Shown here: one piece after another, positions 1-8,548 of the stretch
Numbering within the stretch: position 1 is the first letter of the stretch
Layout: each line of letters starts with the position of its first letter
DNA from: Bacteroidaceae bacterium
GTDB lineage: Bacteria; Bacteroidota; Bacteroidia; Bacteroidales; Bacteroidaceae
Reading direction: 5' to 3'
DNA length: 58,606 nt
Assembly: GCA_017619585.1 (NCBI GenBank)
Contig: JAFZSA010000015.1
Span: forward strand, 1 to 58,606
Translations under genes and position numbers: made by a program
Notes under the pieces: model-generated
What the model was told of the DNA's origin: nothing
Database searches by the model: none
The model's input: the letters and a program-made list of their open reading frames with translations, nothing else

Positions 1-495
1 GAAAACCGCAAGCGCAATGACTCTACTCATAAGCTAATAAGCAACTAAGCTGTTAAGCAAAAATGTTGGATAGGCTAAAAGGCAGAGATAGTCTTGCACT
101 CTATTACGACTGCGTTTTTTTTCAGTGGAGCGAAGTGGAACGGTGTTTTTCCTCTGGAGATGTCTTAAGTTGCGAAACAACGTGTGGTGATGTCAGGGCT
201 GTTGTGGGAGCTTGCTCACAGACACAGAGCCATGACGTCAGCACTGATGCTCAAAGAGCAAAGACATCGGAAGAGGGGTTTTTATGGTTTTTGTCTTAAA
301 GTCAAACACACGATTTTACGAGTGACCCGAAATAAGGTTAGCGAAAGACCCCCTAACCCCCTTTAGGGGGAAATAAGGTTAGCGGTTAATAGCTTAGTGG
401 TTTAAACAGTTAGCAAATACAGGTGTACGTTTACGTTATCGTTTACGTTGACGTTAAAAAATAGTTTTTTAGCCTAAAGGGCATAGGACATAAAT
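1..495. other. Gene-free stretch at left edge
   Basis: No open frame here has a recognisable product, signal peptide or promoter. Short open frames exist but their composition is not convincing. The only structure I see is the C-rich palindromic element at 346-370 and loosely repeated TTAGC/TAAGC words near both ends of the stretch. Confidence 0.5.
346..370. repeat. C-rich dispersed palindromic repeat, copy 1
   Basis: A CCCCCTAACCCCCTTTAGGGGG palindrome-like element. It belongs to a family of pyrimidine-rich imperfect palindromes found at eight places in this window (346, 1241, 3049, 12264, 39925, 42719, 45293, 52757). This copy is intergenic. Confidence 0.55.
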
Positions 496-541
496 AAAAA
501 AGCAGCCCCAGCCATCCAAAGGTTTCGAGGCAGGGGCTACT
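496..541 (-). terminator. Rho-independent terminator for the 590-1114 gene
   Basis: Read on the minus strand, AGCCCCTGCC pairs with GGCTGGGGCT (one mismatch) around an 18-base loop and is followed by a run of Ts. It lies about 50 bases after the stop of the leftward gene. Confidence 0.75.
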
Positions 542-553
542 ATATTTAGCTTA

Positions 554-588
554 AACTATGAACTATGAATTATGAACTATGAATTAAG
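554..588. repeat. 7-base tandem array after a gene
   Basis: Five consecutive heptamers of the type AACTATG/AATTATG end directly before the stop codon of the leftward gene at 590. Three similar AT-rich heptamer arrays occur at 2991, 32077 and 40041, all next to gene ends or starts. Confidence 0.7.
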
Positions 589-589
589 G

Positions 590-1114
590 TTAGTAGCAGA
601 GAGCAGAGAGGATACCACCAACCACTGCGGCACCAACAACACCTGCTACAACAGCTTCGGGAGATACATGGCAGTGATGGAAGTGAGCTACGGGATGACC
701 AAAGTAGTAGTCGGGCTCGTAGTATCTGTCGTACCAGTACCAGTCAGAACCACGGAGGTAACCCCAGCGACCACGCTCGTAGCGGATGCGACCTTCCCAA
801 CGGGGATCAAAGTAACGACCACCGATGTAGATGTGACGGGCAGGACGGTGCTCTACCACTACGTGAGGGCGAGCGGCTACAACATGGGGGCGTTCAACAA
901 CTGCATGTGGACGATCCATCTCGTGATGACGACCACCACGCATCTCCATGCGGCCATCGTTATGCATCACCATCTCTCTGTTGCGACCGCCAGGATTGTA
1001 TCCGTCACGACCGCCACGGAAGTCACCACCTCTACGGCCCTGAGCATTTGCGTTAACACTTGCCATGCACATCATGGCTGCCATTATCATCATGTAGAAA
1101 TTGTTGCGCTTCAT
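590..1114 (-). CDS. Small exported Arg/His-rich protein of unknown function
   Basis: The 174-residue product starts with a clear signal peptide (MKRNNFYMMIMAAMMCMAS, cleavage likely after NANA). The mature part is first very rich in Arg, Gly, His and Met. It then has a Trp/Tyr/Arg-rich block (YIGGRYFDPRWEGRIRYERG) and ends in a small Gly/Ala/Val hydrophobic segment that could insert in a membrane. An upstream in-frame start at 1288 is rejected because a TACCTTTG promoter element (1168-1175) lies between it and this ATG. I do not recognise a family. The composition suggests a periplasmic or envelope-associated protein, possibly nucleic-acid or metal binding, but that is inference. Confidence 0.75.
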   Translation of the reverse strand: MKRNNFYMMIMAAMMCMASVNANAQGRRGGDFRGGRDGYNPGGRNREMVMHNDGRMEMRGGRHHEMDRPHAVVERPHVVAARPHVVVEHRPARHIYIGGRYFDPRWEGRIRYERGRWGYLRGSDWYWYDRYYEPDYYFGHPVAHFHHCHVSPEAVVAGVVGAAVVGGILSALCY

Positions 1115-1167
1115 AACTGTATAATTTAGAATGTTTGTAAATCCGTTTTCTATCTTGTTTGCAATGG

Positions 1168-1175
1168 CAAAGGTA
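1168..1175 (-). promoter_or_regulatory. Bacteroidetes -7 element for the 590-1114 gene
   Basis: TACCTTTG on the minus strand, 53 bases upstream of the chosen ATG. No good TTTG element is seen at the expected spacing, so it is called from the -7 box alone. Confidence 0.5.
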
Positions 1176-1240
1176 CGGCATTTACAAAAGGGGAAAAACT
1201 GATTATCCCTAAACGCAACGGGGAATTTTCCTAAAGAAGG

Positions 1241-1276
1241 TAGGGGACCCCACCCCGACCCTCCCGAGGGAGGGAG
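1241..1276. repeat. C-rich dispersed palindromic repeat, copy 2
   Basis: GGGGACCCCACCCCGACCCT followed by CCCGAGGGAGGGAG. Same family as at 346, 12264 and 52757; intergenic here. Confidence 0.6.
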
Positions 1277-1293
1277 ATGGCCGCTCAAATTAA

Positions 1294-1323
1294 ATCGTCA
1301 TAACGTTATAACGATATATCAAA
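1294..1323. repeat. ATATCGTTAT-type dispersed repeat, copy 1
   Basis: CGTCATAACGTTATAACGAT followed by ATATC. The same words (GATATATCGTTAT, CGTTATTACG) recur at 2892-2928 and 42655-42707, each time near a C-rich palindromic element or a gene 3' end. Confidence 0.5.
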
Positions 1324-1482
1324 AAAACTGCCATAACATCTGTGACATTGCTATAACAAATTGAAAACACCTTCTCTATGCGTTTTTTTACTTTTACTAA
1401 TCAAAAAGGGCAAAAGCTCCGTTTGAATCGGCAAGCGACTTAATGAAATAGGCTCCTTTCTTTTTCGTTCTTGACTAAAATG

Positions 1483-1514
1483 TTTGGTTAGTATTAGAAT
1501 AATGTGTACCTTTG
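1483..1514 (+). promoter_or_regulatory. Promoter of the MntA-HepT pair
   Basis: TTTG at 1483-1486 and TACCTTTG at 1507-1514, spaced 20 bases, match the Bacteroidetes sigma-ABfr consensus. The antitoxin ATG lies 22 bases downstream. Confidence 0.75.
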
Positions 1515-1536
1515 CAGATAGATAACTGATAAGACA

Positions 1537-1830
1537 ATGTTAGTACTCAATGATTGTATCACCAAATTAGCTGCTTTTAAGAAAACATCTGGAAAGCAGT
1601 TCGGTATTACTAAACTTGGTATTTTTGGTTCTGTAGCTAGACAAGAAAATACTGAGGACAGCGATATTGACATTGTTGTGGAAGTTGAAAAGCCAACACT
1701 TTCCTTGATGTACGAACTGAAAGAGGCATTAAAAGCTCTTTTTAAGTGCAATGTCGATTTAGTCAGATTCAGATCTTCCCTGCGACCCTTATTCAAGTCT
1801 AATATCCTAAACGATGCCATCTATGTATAG
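1537..1830 (+). CDS. mntA: MntA-type nucleotidyltransferase antitoxin
   Basis: A 97-residue minimal nucleotidyltransferase. The active-site signature is complete: Gly31-Ser32 in FGSVARQE, Asp43 and Asp45 in SDIDIVVE, and a third acidic residue, Asp74, in NVDLVRF. In characterised MntA-HepT systems this protein adds AMP to a tyrosine of the partner HEPN RNase and so neutralises it. It lies directly upstream of the HEPN gene and overlaps it by 8 bases (ATGTATAG), so the two are translationally coupled under the promoter at 1483-1514. Family assignment is secure. Function as antitoxin is inferred from the family and the pairing. Confidence 0.9.
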   Translation: MLVLNDCITKLAAFKKTSGKQFGITKLGIFGSVARQENTEDSDIDIVVEVEKPTLSLMYELKEALKALFKCNVDLVRFRSSLRPLFKSNILNDAIYV

Positions 1831-2194
1831 TGACGAGTTAGGAATAAAAGACAGGCTAGAGGACATACTTGAATCTATTAATCTTATTCAAGAATGGAGC
1901 AAGGGCATGACGGAATTGCATGATTTTATGATTTCGCCAAATCGCGTAATGGCTTTTAATGCTTGCGTCATGAGATTACAGGTTATTGGCGAACATGTGG
2001 GCAAACTTCTGAAAGAAGAAGATAACCCCTTGGCTAAATACACGCAAATTCCGTGGCATGCCATTTATGGCTTAAGGAATATCATATCTCATGAATATGC
2101 CAATATTGATGAAGCTATTATTGTTTCTGTAATTAATGAGGATTTACCTCAATTAAAGAAAGTCATTCAAGAGCTTCTCAAACAATATAAGTAG
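1823..2194 (+). CDS. hepT: HepT-type HEPN ribonuclease toxin
   Basis: A 123-residue all-helical HEPN (DUF86) protein from the ATG at 1823; an alternative ATG at 1814 adds three residues. The RNase motif Rx4HxY is intact as RNIISHEY near residues 85-92, with the downstream region that in characterised members carries the AMP-modified tyrosine. HepT cleaves RNA when not modified by MntA. The gene overlaps mntA by 8 bases and is the last gene of the pair; the next gene faces the other way. The system is complete and probably active as a toxin-antitoxin or anti-phage module, which is inference from the family. Confidence 0.9.
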   Translation: MYSDELGIKDRLEDILESINLIQEWSKGMTELHDFMISPNRVMAFNACVMRLQVIGEHVGKLLKEEDNPLAKYTQIPWHAIYGLRNIISHEYANIDEAIIVSVINEDLPQLKKVIQELLKQYK

Positions 2195-2210
2195 AGAAAC
2201 TCCTCTTACT

Positions 2211-2861
2211 TCACACTATCACGCCGTCGCAGATGTGGATGGTGCGGTCTGCCATAGCGGCAAGGCCTTCATCGTGGGTGACAATGACGAAAGTCTGACC
2301 CATCTGGTCGCGCAGCTCGAAGAAGAGGCGATGCAACTCCTCCTTATTCTGGGTATCGAGCGAACCACTGGGCTCGTCGGCAAAGATGACATCAGGCTTA
2401 TTGACAAGGGCACGGGCAACAGCCACACGCTGCTTCTCACCACCGGAGAGTTCGTTGGGCTTATGCTCGGCACGGTCTGTAAGCTTCATAAAGCCAAGCA
2501 GCTCCATGGCACGCTTGCGGGCCTCTGCCTTACCCATACCACCTATCATGGCAGGAATCATGATATTCTCAAGGGCTGTGAACTCGGGCAACAGCTGATG
2601 GAACTGGAACACAAAACCAATATGACGGTTGCGGAACTTGCTGAGCTTGGAACCACTCAGACGGAACACATCCTGCCCATCGATAAGCACCTGGCCGCCA
2701 TCAGGCTTATCCAGCGTGCCCATAATCTGCAACAGGGTTGTCTTACCGGCTCCGCTGGGACCAACAATGGCCACAACCTCGCCTTGGTTAATCTGCAGGT
2801 TAATACCACGCAGTACCTGTAATGTTCCGAAACTCTTGGTTATATTTTGAAGCGTTATCAT
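2211..2861 (-). CDS. lolD: LolD-type ABC transporter ATP-binding protein
   Basis: The 216-residue single-domain ATPase has Walker A GPSGAGKT (34-41), a Q-loop, signature LSGGEKQR (138-145), Walker [10 protein letters not shown] (about 158-166) and the switch His in VTHDEGLA. Closest in layout to LolD/MacB-class ATPases, which power lipoprotein release from the inner membrane (LolCE partners) or related mechanotransmission transporters. No permease gene lies next to it here, so the partner must be encoded elsewhere. A separate transcription unit from the upstream antiporter-protease gene is likely, because a 132-base gap with an inverted repeat separates them. LolD rather than another export ATPase is a probable but not certain assignment. 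Confidence 0.8.
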   Translation of the reverse strand: MITLQNITKSFGTLQVLRGINLQINQGEVVAIVGPSGAGKTTLLQIMGTLDKPDGGQVLIDGQDVFRLSGSKLSKFRNRHIGFVFQFHQLLPEFTALENIMIPAMIGGMGKAEARKRAMELLGFMKLTDRAEHKPNELSGGEKQRVAVARALVNKPDVIFADEPSGSLDTQNKEELHRLFFELRDQMGQTFVIVTHDEGLAAMADRTIHICDGVIV

Positions 2862-2883
2862 TTTATTTTTAGTTTGGGGCCGC

Positions 2884-2937
2884 CTTCTTTATTCCGATAT
2901 ATCGTTATTACGTTATTACGAAATCTTGGCGGCCAAT
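2884..2937. repeat. Inverted repeat with ATATCGTTAT-type core
   Basis: GGCCGCC (from about 2879) and GGCGGCC (about 2928-2934) form the arms of an inverted repeat. The interior has CCGATATATCGTTATTACG, which matches the repeats at 1294 and 42655. It may act as a terminator or be a mobile repeat; it lies between the protease gene remnant and lolD. Confidence 0.5.
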
Positions 2938-2939
2938 AA

Positions 2940-2993
2940 TCAATGTTTTACTACTTTCCGTCCGTTCACAATGTATATTCCCTTGGGCAATTT
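2940..2993 (-). pseudogene. Severed C-terminal tail of the protease
   Basis: In the same reading frame as the gene ending at 2994, the 17 codons after its TAA stop read KLPKGIYIVNGRKVVKH and then a TGA. This is the second half of the xYDLAGRL...KGIYIVNGRKV tail that other exported proteins here carry whole (for example at 25560 and 39970). The stop lies in an expanded 7-base repeat (2991-3018), so this segment is normally untranslated. Confidence 0.75.
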
Positions 2994-3018
2994 TTAATTT
3001 TGAATTTTGAATTTTGAA
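2991..3018 (-). repeat. 7-base tandem array carrying the stop codon of the protease gene
   Basis: On the minus strand it reads three TTCAAAA units and one TTAAAAA unit. The last unit provides the TAA stop at 2996-2994. Removing 21 bases (three units) would restore an uninterrupted frame into the remaining tail codons. Confidence 0.75.
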
Positions 3019-6000
3019 TTAATCAAACGGCCGGCAAGGTCGTAAACAGCTCCCTCGCCTTTGGAGAGGGTTGGGGTGAGGCTATTAATAGAGGTTTCTC
3101 CATACTTATCAATAAGGTATTGAAGTCCCGCTTGGGCATCTATCTCGCCATACCCATAGTAATTATTGGGATAGGAGAGCTCTGGATCAGGCTGACGACT
3201 GGTGGCGGCTATAGCCTCCATGACATCCTGCCAGGTAAGGTGTGGGAAAGCCTGCATCCAACAGGCTATGATACCACCCACAATGGGCGATGCCATACTG
3301 GTACCCGACTGGGCGCTCCAGGAATACTCCCGATTACGGAACTGAAAGCGCTCCACATCCCACCCGCGCTGATCGGCAGTGGGGTTAGCCTCGGAATAGT
3401 AACTATTGAAGGAGGCTATGACATTCTGCCCAGGCGCCAGCACATCAGGCTTTATGAGGCCTGCCATGGTGGGACCGATACTGGTGTTGGTGCCACGCAT
3501 ACCACCTGAACCATAGTTGATGGATACCCAATCACCTGCATAGTTATGAACACCTATACGATAGGCGGTACTGCCCACACAGATAACATTGGGAGAACAG
3601 GCAGGGAAGTTGATACTGTGGGATGAGACGGCATCGGAGAAACCAGCATAATCGGAGGGATTATCGAAGAAGGCGCTATAGGCAAAAGCCTCGGCCTCTA
3701 CGTCCTCACCCATCAGGGTAAGACCTATGTGGTAGTTGGGACCAAAGGTCTGGGTTACATCCTTGACGTATAGCTCTGTAGCCACCTGGTCAGCATTATA
3801 ACAGGAGGGATAGGATGCCAGCAGAACCATATAGTCCTTAACGCCCACACTGACCGTATCTATGAGCACGCTGTCTGGCTGACTGTAAATCTGCTCTGTA
3901 GTGTACTCCTTCATCCCTTTCTTGTTGTTAGGGGTTGCATAGAAGTGTAGCTGGAATTTATGTTTGTCGCTGCTACGTAAATAATAAGCGGCCTCCTTGG
4001 TGGAACCGCTACTAAGCACCAGCATGGTACTGGCAGCGGATTTGCCTACGGGCTTGTGAAGGTAAGACAGCTTACGACCGTCGTTACCTGCAGAGGAACA
4101 CATGATATGACCGGGCGTAAGCATGGAATCCAGAATCTGAAAGGCCAACTGGTCATCGCCATACAGTTCTTGCTTGCGCCCCTCACTGAAAGAGATGACA
4201 CAGGGCTGGTGGTGGCGGTCGGCATAATCAAAGATATACTTGAAGCCCAACAGGTCACTGGCTGTATTATATAGATTCCAGAGAGAGTCCGGTACTAGAG
4301 AGCGATCATTGCCAACGGCATTGGCTACCAGACAGATATCAGCCTCGGGAGCCGCCCCTACATAGGGACTGTTATATCCGCTACCGGCTGCCGTACCTGC
4401 CGTGTGGGTGCCATGGAACTGCTGAAGTCCGTCGGCAGCATACGCCTTGCGCAGCAGGGTGCTGGTTGTAGTGTACTCGCAACCTATGTACATACTGTCC
4501 TTGTTATCTCCCTGACCGGTATAGTCCAGCTGATCCCAAAAAGAACGAATGCGATAATCCTCTCCGTCAGAAGTAAAGAATGTAGGATGGGTGAGGTCGA
4601 ATCCGATATCCATGATACCCATGACAACTCCCCTACCCGTCCAGCGTGTATGTGCAATCATACCGCTATGCAAGGCATCTGTATGCGTAACAATGCGCGA
4701 GGTATCCATATTGGCTACGCAGGGCTCGCCTGCCTCTATGCGCTGCACCTGAGGCTCCCGCGAGAGTTCAGCCAGGCGATTGGTGCGTAAGGTTACAATA
4801 TAGAGGTCGCCCCATTTGGCCTTGATCTGACATCCGTACTGCTGCAGGACCTGCTGCGATGAAGCTTTTACAATGGCACACATAAGGGGTGCCTGGCCCC
4901 GAAAGGAAGGCGCCTTACGCCGCTGGGCGTGCTGCTGCACTACGGCACGGCGGACGTATGATGACATCTTGGTATAATCAGCCTGCTGTGCCAGACAGGG
5001 CAAGGCAAGGAAGAGCAGCGACAATAGTGTTGTACGCTTCTGCATAAAGAACAGACGGCGAATCAGACTGCCCAGCGTACGCTGCTGACGGGTAACGGCT
5101 GTTCCGTTAGGCATGAAGACAGAAACACTGTCCAAGGGATCGCCCCACTGGTCGGGATAAAGCAGCATGACGCTGGTATGCCCGAAGTAGCGATGTATCT
5201 GCAGAGGCAGATTATCAAACTGAGGCTGATACGAGATGAAGCCCGGACGTGCCGTTACCACTATCATCATAGAATTGGCATCCGTCTGATGCTGAAGGCT
5301 CATGAACTGGGTCCAGATATTCATCTCGGTGTACTTGCTGCGTACATTGCCGTGTTTCTGCTGCATATAGCCCCGGATATAGGGCAGTGTGTCTGTATGG
5401 GCATGGAACTCCAGATGGCAATCCAACTGCTCGCCTATACGGCAGATATGCTCCAACCATTTATAGAAACCTACCTCGTATTCAGCTTTCTGCGGAACAG
5501 CCACCAGAACCCTACGGACCGTGCCGGGAGGTACGATACTGCGGACAATCATTACCTCGCGATGCGAACCGCCTATCACATTGTCTATGATAGGACCAAG
5601 GGAGGATTTGAGCATACCCGTAGTACGGTCTGCCAGACACATAACAACCTCACCGCAGTCATACTCCTTCATGGTACGCAGGATACCACCTGCAATGTTG
5701 GTACTCATACGGTTCAGCGTTGCCATAGGAACATCAGCAGCAGCGGCTATCTCCTGAGCACGCTCCAGCATCTCCTTTCCCATGCGGTAGTTACCAACAC
5801 TCTCATCATTGTCCTGCGTATCAAAGGATACACAAAGTCCCATCAGAGAATCTGCGATATAGGGATTACGGATGAGGATGGCCAACTGCGTCATAACATC
5901 CACGTTGACATGCTGACCATAGGCGATAAGGCACTTTCCGTGATAAGAACCACGGTTATCCTCAAGTGTAGTATCACTCAGAGCCAGTCGCTTGGCACCC

Positions 6001-7175
6001 TGATTGGTAGCAAAGCCACTGATAACGCAACTGAAAAGGATAAGCATGACGGTACCATTGAGTACTTGGTCATTCATCAGGTTGACAGCAGGATTGGTTC
6101 CTATCATCACAATAGCCAAGGCACCGGCAGCATGGGCATTAGTAAGACCAAACATCAACCACATAGCATTACGGTCTTCGCCACTCCACCACGCCATAGC
6201 AGCAGCGGCCAGCAACTTCGAGAGCGCTCCGGTAACAACCATCACCAGAATAATCCAGAGGGTATGGGGGTCGCCCAGCATGATGCGGACATCAATAAGC
6301 ATTCCCACACCTATCAGGAAGTAAGGGATGAAGATGGCATTGCCTACAAACTCCAGTCGGGACATCAGGGGGCTGGTCTTGGGAATAAGACGGTTCACTA
6401 CCAAACCTGCCAGGAAGGCACCTAACAGTCCTTCCAGACCAACCATCTTGGCAAAGGAGGCGCTTAGGAACACCAGAGCCAAGATGAAGATGTATTGCAT
6501 GACGCTATCGCTGTAACGGCGCAGGAACCATCTGCCCAGGCGTGGGAAGACAAACAGTACAAAGGCAACATATACCCCGCACTTGAATGCAAAGAGCAAC
6601 CAGGTGAGAACTGTAGTATCAGGCTTCAGGCTACCAATAACAAAGGCGAGCACCAGCAGGCTGACAAAGAGGGCAAAGGCTGTTGCAACAACACTCTTGA
6701 CAACCACCCTATGCCTGCCAAGGCCGTACCTGCCCACCGTAGGATACGTTACCAGCGTATGGCTACTGTAGATACATGCCAGAAGAATACTGGTGAGGAC
6801 TCCAAAGCCCAATAGGAAATAGCTGGTGATAAGACCCAGCACAAAGGGAATCAGGAAAGTAAGGAGGCCGAACTTAAGTCCGTCCCTGCCATAATGCTGC
6901 ACACTGCCCATATCCAACTCCAATCCTGCCAGGAACATGATGTAGTAAATACCTACCTGACCGAACAGTTGGAACGAGCTGTCCCTATCCAGGATATTCA
7001 GTCCGTACTTACCCACCAACACACCTGCCAGAATAAGGCCTATGACATGGGGAATACGCAAACCGCGTAACAGCAAAGGCACAATTAGGATGATACAGAG
7101 CACGACACTGAAAATCCACGTAGGATCAGTGACCAGAGCCGTAGCAACGGGCAATAAATGTAGCAACTGTATCAT
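2994..7175 (-). CDS. Fused cation:proton antiporter and exported subtilisin-like protease
   Basis: One uninterrupted 1393-codon frame. Residues 1-about 400 are a CPA2-type (KefB/NhaP-like) antiporter with 12-13 membrane segments (motif LRIPHVIGLILAGVLVG near the start). Residues about 410-690 form a soluble cytoplasmic pair of UspA-like domains. Residue 711 is a Met that begins a typical signal peptide (MQKRTTLLSLLFLALPCLAQ), followed by an S8 protease with its triad at about Asp857 (MDIGFD), His924 (HGTHTAG) and Ser1293 (GTSMASP). The two parts are usually separate proteins of roughly 700 residues each. Here no stop codon separates them. A separate protease start at 5045 (giving 683 residues) is possible. 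If translated as one chain, the Arg-rich stretch before the signal segment fits cytoplasm-inside topology with the protease outside. The C-terminal sorting-like tail is cut off by a repeat. Confidence 0.85.
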   Translation of the reverse strand: MIQLLHLLPVATALVTDPTWIFSVVLCIILIVPLLLRGLRIPHVIGLILAGVLVGKYGLNILDRDSSFQLFGQVGIYYIMFLAGLELDMGSVQHYGRDGLKFGLLTFLIPFVLGLITSYFLLGFGVLTSILLACIYSSHTLVTYPTVGRYGLGRHRVVVKSVVATAFALFVSLLVLAFVIGSLKPDTTVLTWLLFAFKCGVYVAFVLFVFPRLGRWFLRRYSDSVMQYIFILALVFLSASFAKMVGLEGLLGAFLAGLVVNRLIPKTSPLMSRLEFVGNAIFIPYFLIGVGMLIDVRIMLGDPHTLWIILVMVVTGALSKLLAAAAMAWWSGEDRNAMWLMFGLTNAHAAGALAIVMIGTNPAVNLMNDQVLNGTVMLILFSCVISGFATNQGAKRLALSDTTLEDNRGSYHGKCLIAYGQHVNVDVMTQLAILIRNPYIADSLMGLCVSFDTQDNDESVGNYRMGKEMLERAQEIAAAADVPMATLNRMSTNIAGGILRTMKEYDCGEVVMCLADRTTGMLKSSLGPIIDNVIGGSHREVMIVRSIVPPGTVRRVLVAVPQKAEYEVGFYKWLEHICRIGEQLDCHLEFHAHTDTLPYIRGYMQQKHGNVRSKYTEMNIWTQFMSLQHQTDANSMMIVVTARPGFISYQPQFDNLPLQIHRYFGHTSVMLLYPDQWGDPLDSVSVFMPNGTAVTRQQRTLGSLIRRLFFMQKRTTLLSLLFLALPCLAQQADYTKMSSYVRRAVVQQHAQRRKAPSFRGQAPLMCAIVKASSQQVLQQYGCQIKAKWGDLYIVTLRTNRLAELSREPQVQRIEAGEPCVANMDTSRIVTHTDALHSGMIAHTRWTGRGVVMGIMDIGFDLTHPTFFTSDGEDYRIRSFWDQLDYTGQGDNKDSMYIGCEYTTTSTLLRKAYAADGLQQFHGTHTAGTAAGSGYNSPYVGAAPEADICLVANAVGNDRSLVPDSLWNLYNTASDLLGFKYIFDYADRHHQPCVISFSEGRKQELYGDDQLAFQILDSMLTPGHIMCSSAGNDGRKLSYLHKPVGKSAASTMLVLSSGSTKEAAYYLRSSDKHKFQLHFYATPNNKKGMKEYTTEQIYSQPDSVLIDTVSVGVKDYMVLLASYPSCYNADQVATELYVKDVTQTFGPNYHIGLTLMGEDVEAEAFAYSAFFDNPSDYAGFSDAVSSHSINFPACSPNVICVGSTAYRIGVHNYAGDWVSINYGSGGMRGTNTSIGPTMAGLIKPDVLAPGQNVIASFNSYYSEANPTADQRGWDVERFQFRNREYSWSAQSGTSMASPIVGGIIACWMQAFPHLTWQDVMEAIAATSRQPDPELSYPNNYYGYGEIDAQAGLQYLIDKYGETSINSLTPTLSKGEGAVYDLAGRLINSKFKIQN
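3049..3081. repeat. C-rich dispersed repeat inside the protease gene
   Basis: CTCCCTCGCCTTTGGAGAGG followed by GTTGGGGTGAG. It is translated as SLTPTLSKGEGA just before the YDLAGRL tail. The same element is translated as SLTPALSEGEGA at the same relative place in the adhesin gene (39925-39960). Confidence 0.75.
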
Positions 7176-7269
7176 CTTTATGTACGATTTTCATATGTAT
7201 GACGTTGCAAAGATATCAATTTTTAATTGAAATAGTATGAATAATGTACGATAATTAAGAGAAAATGTG

Positions 7270-7277
7270 TAATTTTG
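7270..7277 (+). promoter_or_regulatory. Candidate -7 element for asd
   Basis: TAATTTTG lies 38 bases before the asd ATG in the 140-base divergent gap. No clear upstream TTTG at the expected distance, so the call rests on the -7 box and its position. Confidence 0.45.
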
Positions 7278-7315
7278 TGCCCGATTTTTAGGATTGAAAC
7301 CAAATCAGTTAACAT

Positions 7316-8326
7316 ATGAAAGTTGCAATTGTTGGTGCCAGTGGTGCCGTAGGTCAGGAATTCCTGAGAGTTTTGGATGAGAGAAATTTCCCCATTGACG
7401 AGTTGCTTCTCTTTGGAAGCCAGCGCAGTGCAGGAACTAAGTACACCTTCCGTGGTAAGGAAATTGAAGTTAAGCTCCTGCAGCATAACGACGACTTCAA
7501 GGGCGTAGATATTGCCTTTACCAGTGCAGGTGGCGGTACAAGCAAGGAGTTTGCCGAGACCATTACCAAGTACGGTGCCGTGATGATTGACAACAGCAGT
7601 GCCTTCCGTATGGACGAGGATGTACCCCTGGTAGTTCCCGAGTGCAATGCCGAGGATGCGCTGAACCGTCCCCGCAATATCATTGCCAACCCCAACTGTA
7701 CTACCATTATGATGGTTGTTGCCCTGCAGGCTCTGGAGAACATCAGCCACATCAAGCGCATTCATGTTGCCAGCTATCAGGCTGCCAGTGGTGCCGGTGC
7801 CGCTGCTATGGCTGAGCTGTACGAGCAGTACCGTCAGGTATTGGCTGGCGAGAAGCCAACGGTTGAGAAGTTTGCCTACCAGCTGGCCTTCAACGTTATC
7901 CCCCAGATTGATGTATTCACAGAAAACGGATACACCAAGGAGGAGATGAAGATGTACAACGAGACAAAGAAGATTATGCACACAGATGCCGACTGCTCTG
8001 CTATGTGTGTTCGTGTGCCCTCTCTGCGTTGCCACAGCGAAAGCGTATGGGCAGAGACTGAGCGTCCCGTAAGCGTAGAGGAGTTCAAGGAGGCTATCAA
8101 GAACGGTAACGGTCTGCAGTTGGAGGACGACCCACAGAACAAGGTTTACCCCATGCCTCTCTTCCACGAGAACTGCGACGATGTTTACGTTGGTCGTATC
8201 CGCAAGGATCTTGCCAACCCCAACGGCATCACCTTCTGGTTGGTATCAGACCAGATCAAGAAAGGTGCAGCCCTGAACGCCGTTCAGATTGCTGAGTACT
8301 TGATTAAGGTTGGGAATGTGAAGTAA
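7316..8326 (+). CDS. asd: Aspartate-semialdehyde dehydrogenase
   Basis: The 336-residue product is full length. It makes aspartate-4-semialdehyde from aspartyl phosphate with NADPH, the branch point to lysine/diaminopimelate, threonine and methionine; diaminopimelate also feeds the cell wall, so the gene is normally essential. The N-terminal dinucleotide fold has [10 protein letters not shown]; the catalytic Cys128 sits in NPNCTT; the region around VPSLRCHSE carries the general-base His. It is a single gene with its own candidate promoter and a strong terminator. It lies divergent from the antiporter-protease gene. Identity is secure. Confidence 0.95.
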   Translation: MKVAIVGASGAVGQEFLRVLDERNFPIDELLLFGSQRSAGTKYTFRGKEIEVKLLQHNDDFKGVDIAFTSAGGGTSKEFAETITKYGAVMIDNSSAFRMDEDVPLVVPECNAEDALNRPRNIIANPNCTTIMMVVALQALENISHIKRIHVASYQAASGAGAAAMAELYEQYRQVLAGEKPTVEKFAYQLAFNVIPQIDVFTENGYTKEEMKMYNETKKIMHTDADCSAMCVRVPSLRCHSESVWAETERPVSVEEFKEAIKNGNGLQLEDDPQNKVYPMPLFHENCDDVYVGRIRKDLANPNGITFWLVSDQIKKGAALNAVQIAEYLIKVGNVK

Positions 8327-8346
8327 CAAACATCACCTAATATAGA

Positions 8347-8384
8347 TAAAATGTCGGGACCGCATTGGTTCCGACATTTTTTTT
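8347..8384 (+). terminator. Terminator of asd
   Basis: ATGTCGGGACC pairs with GGTTCCGACAT (one G-T pair), 5-base loop, followed by eight Ts. It starts about 20 bases after the asd stop. Confidence 0.9.
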
Positions 8385-8390
8385 ATAGGC

Positions 8391-8548
8391 GAATTACAGA
8401 TAATTTCACATCATACCATACGCTTTATCAAAAGCCGCTGACGTTCAGTCAATTCTTCTAGGACTTCCTTCCGTATGTTTTGTAGGACATCGCTTACTGC
8501 CTGCTCCCTACTACTTACTGCCTCGCTGGCAGTGTAACCAGCCTTTAG
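8391..8548. other. Gene-free stretch, possible coding relic on the minus strand
   Basis: No intact gene. On the minus strand a stretch reads like protein (ELTERQRLLIKRMV preceded by EAVSSREQAVSDVLQNIRKE), but it has no start codon and is bounded by stops. It may be debris from the end of a regulator gene like the one at 8687. Confidence 0.35.

Larger units (their letters stand above)
1115..1482. other. Intergenic region holding a promoter and two repeats
   Basis: This gap has the leftward promoter at 1168-1175, a C-rich palindromic repeat at 1241-1276 and an ATATCGTTAT-type repeat at 1294-1323. The rest is AT-rich with no supportable gene. Confidence 0.5.

Noticed and set aside
63..366. Two short overlapping frames at the left edge
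   Set aside because: No family pattern, promoter or signal peptide; both frames are equally open and the composition is not gene-like.
572..1129. 185-codon frame opposite the exported Arg/His-rich gene
   Set aside because: It is the complement of a real gene with signal peptide, promoter and terminator; its Thr/His/Val-rich sequence is a reading artefact.
1115..1288. Upstream start of the Arg/His-rich gene at 1288
   Set aside because: A TACCTTTG promoter box lies inside the extra part, and the internal ATG at 1114 gives a proper signal peptide.
5178..6425. 415-codon frame opposite the antiporter
   Set aside because: It has no start context, and the opposite strand codes for clear membrane segments and UspA-like domains.
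7223..8167. 314-codon frame opposite asd
   Set aside because: asd is certain; this is its antisense shadow.
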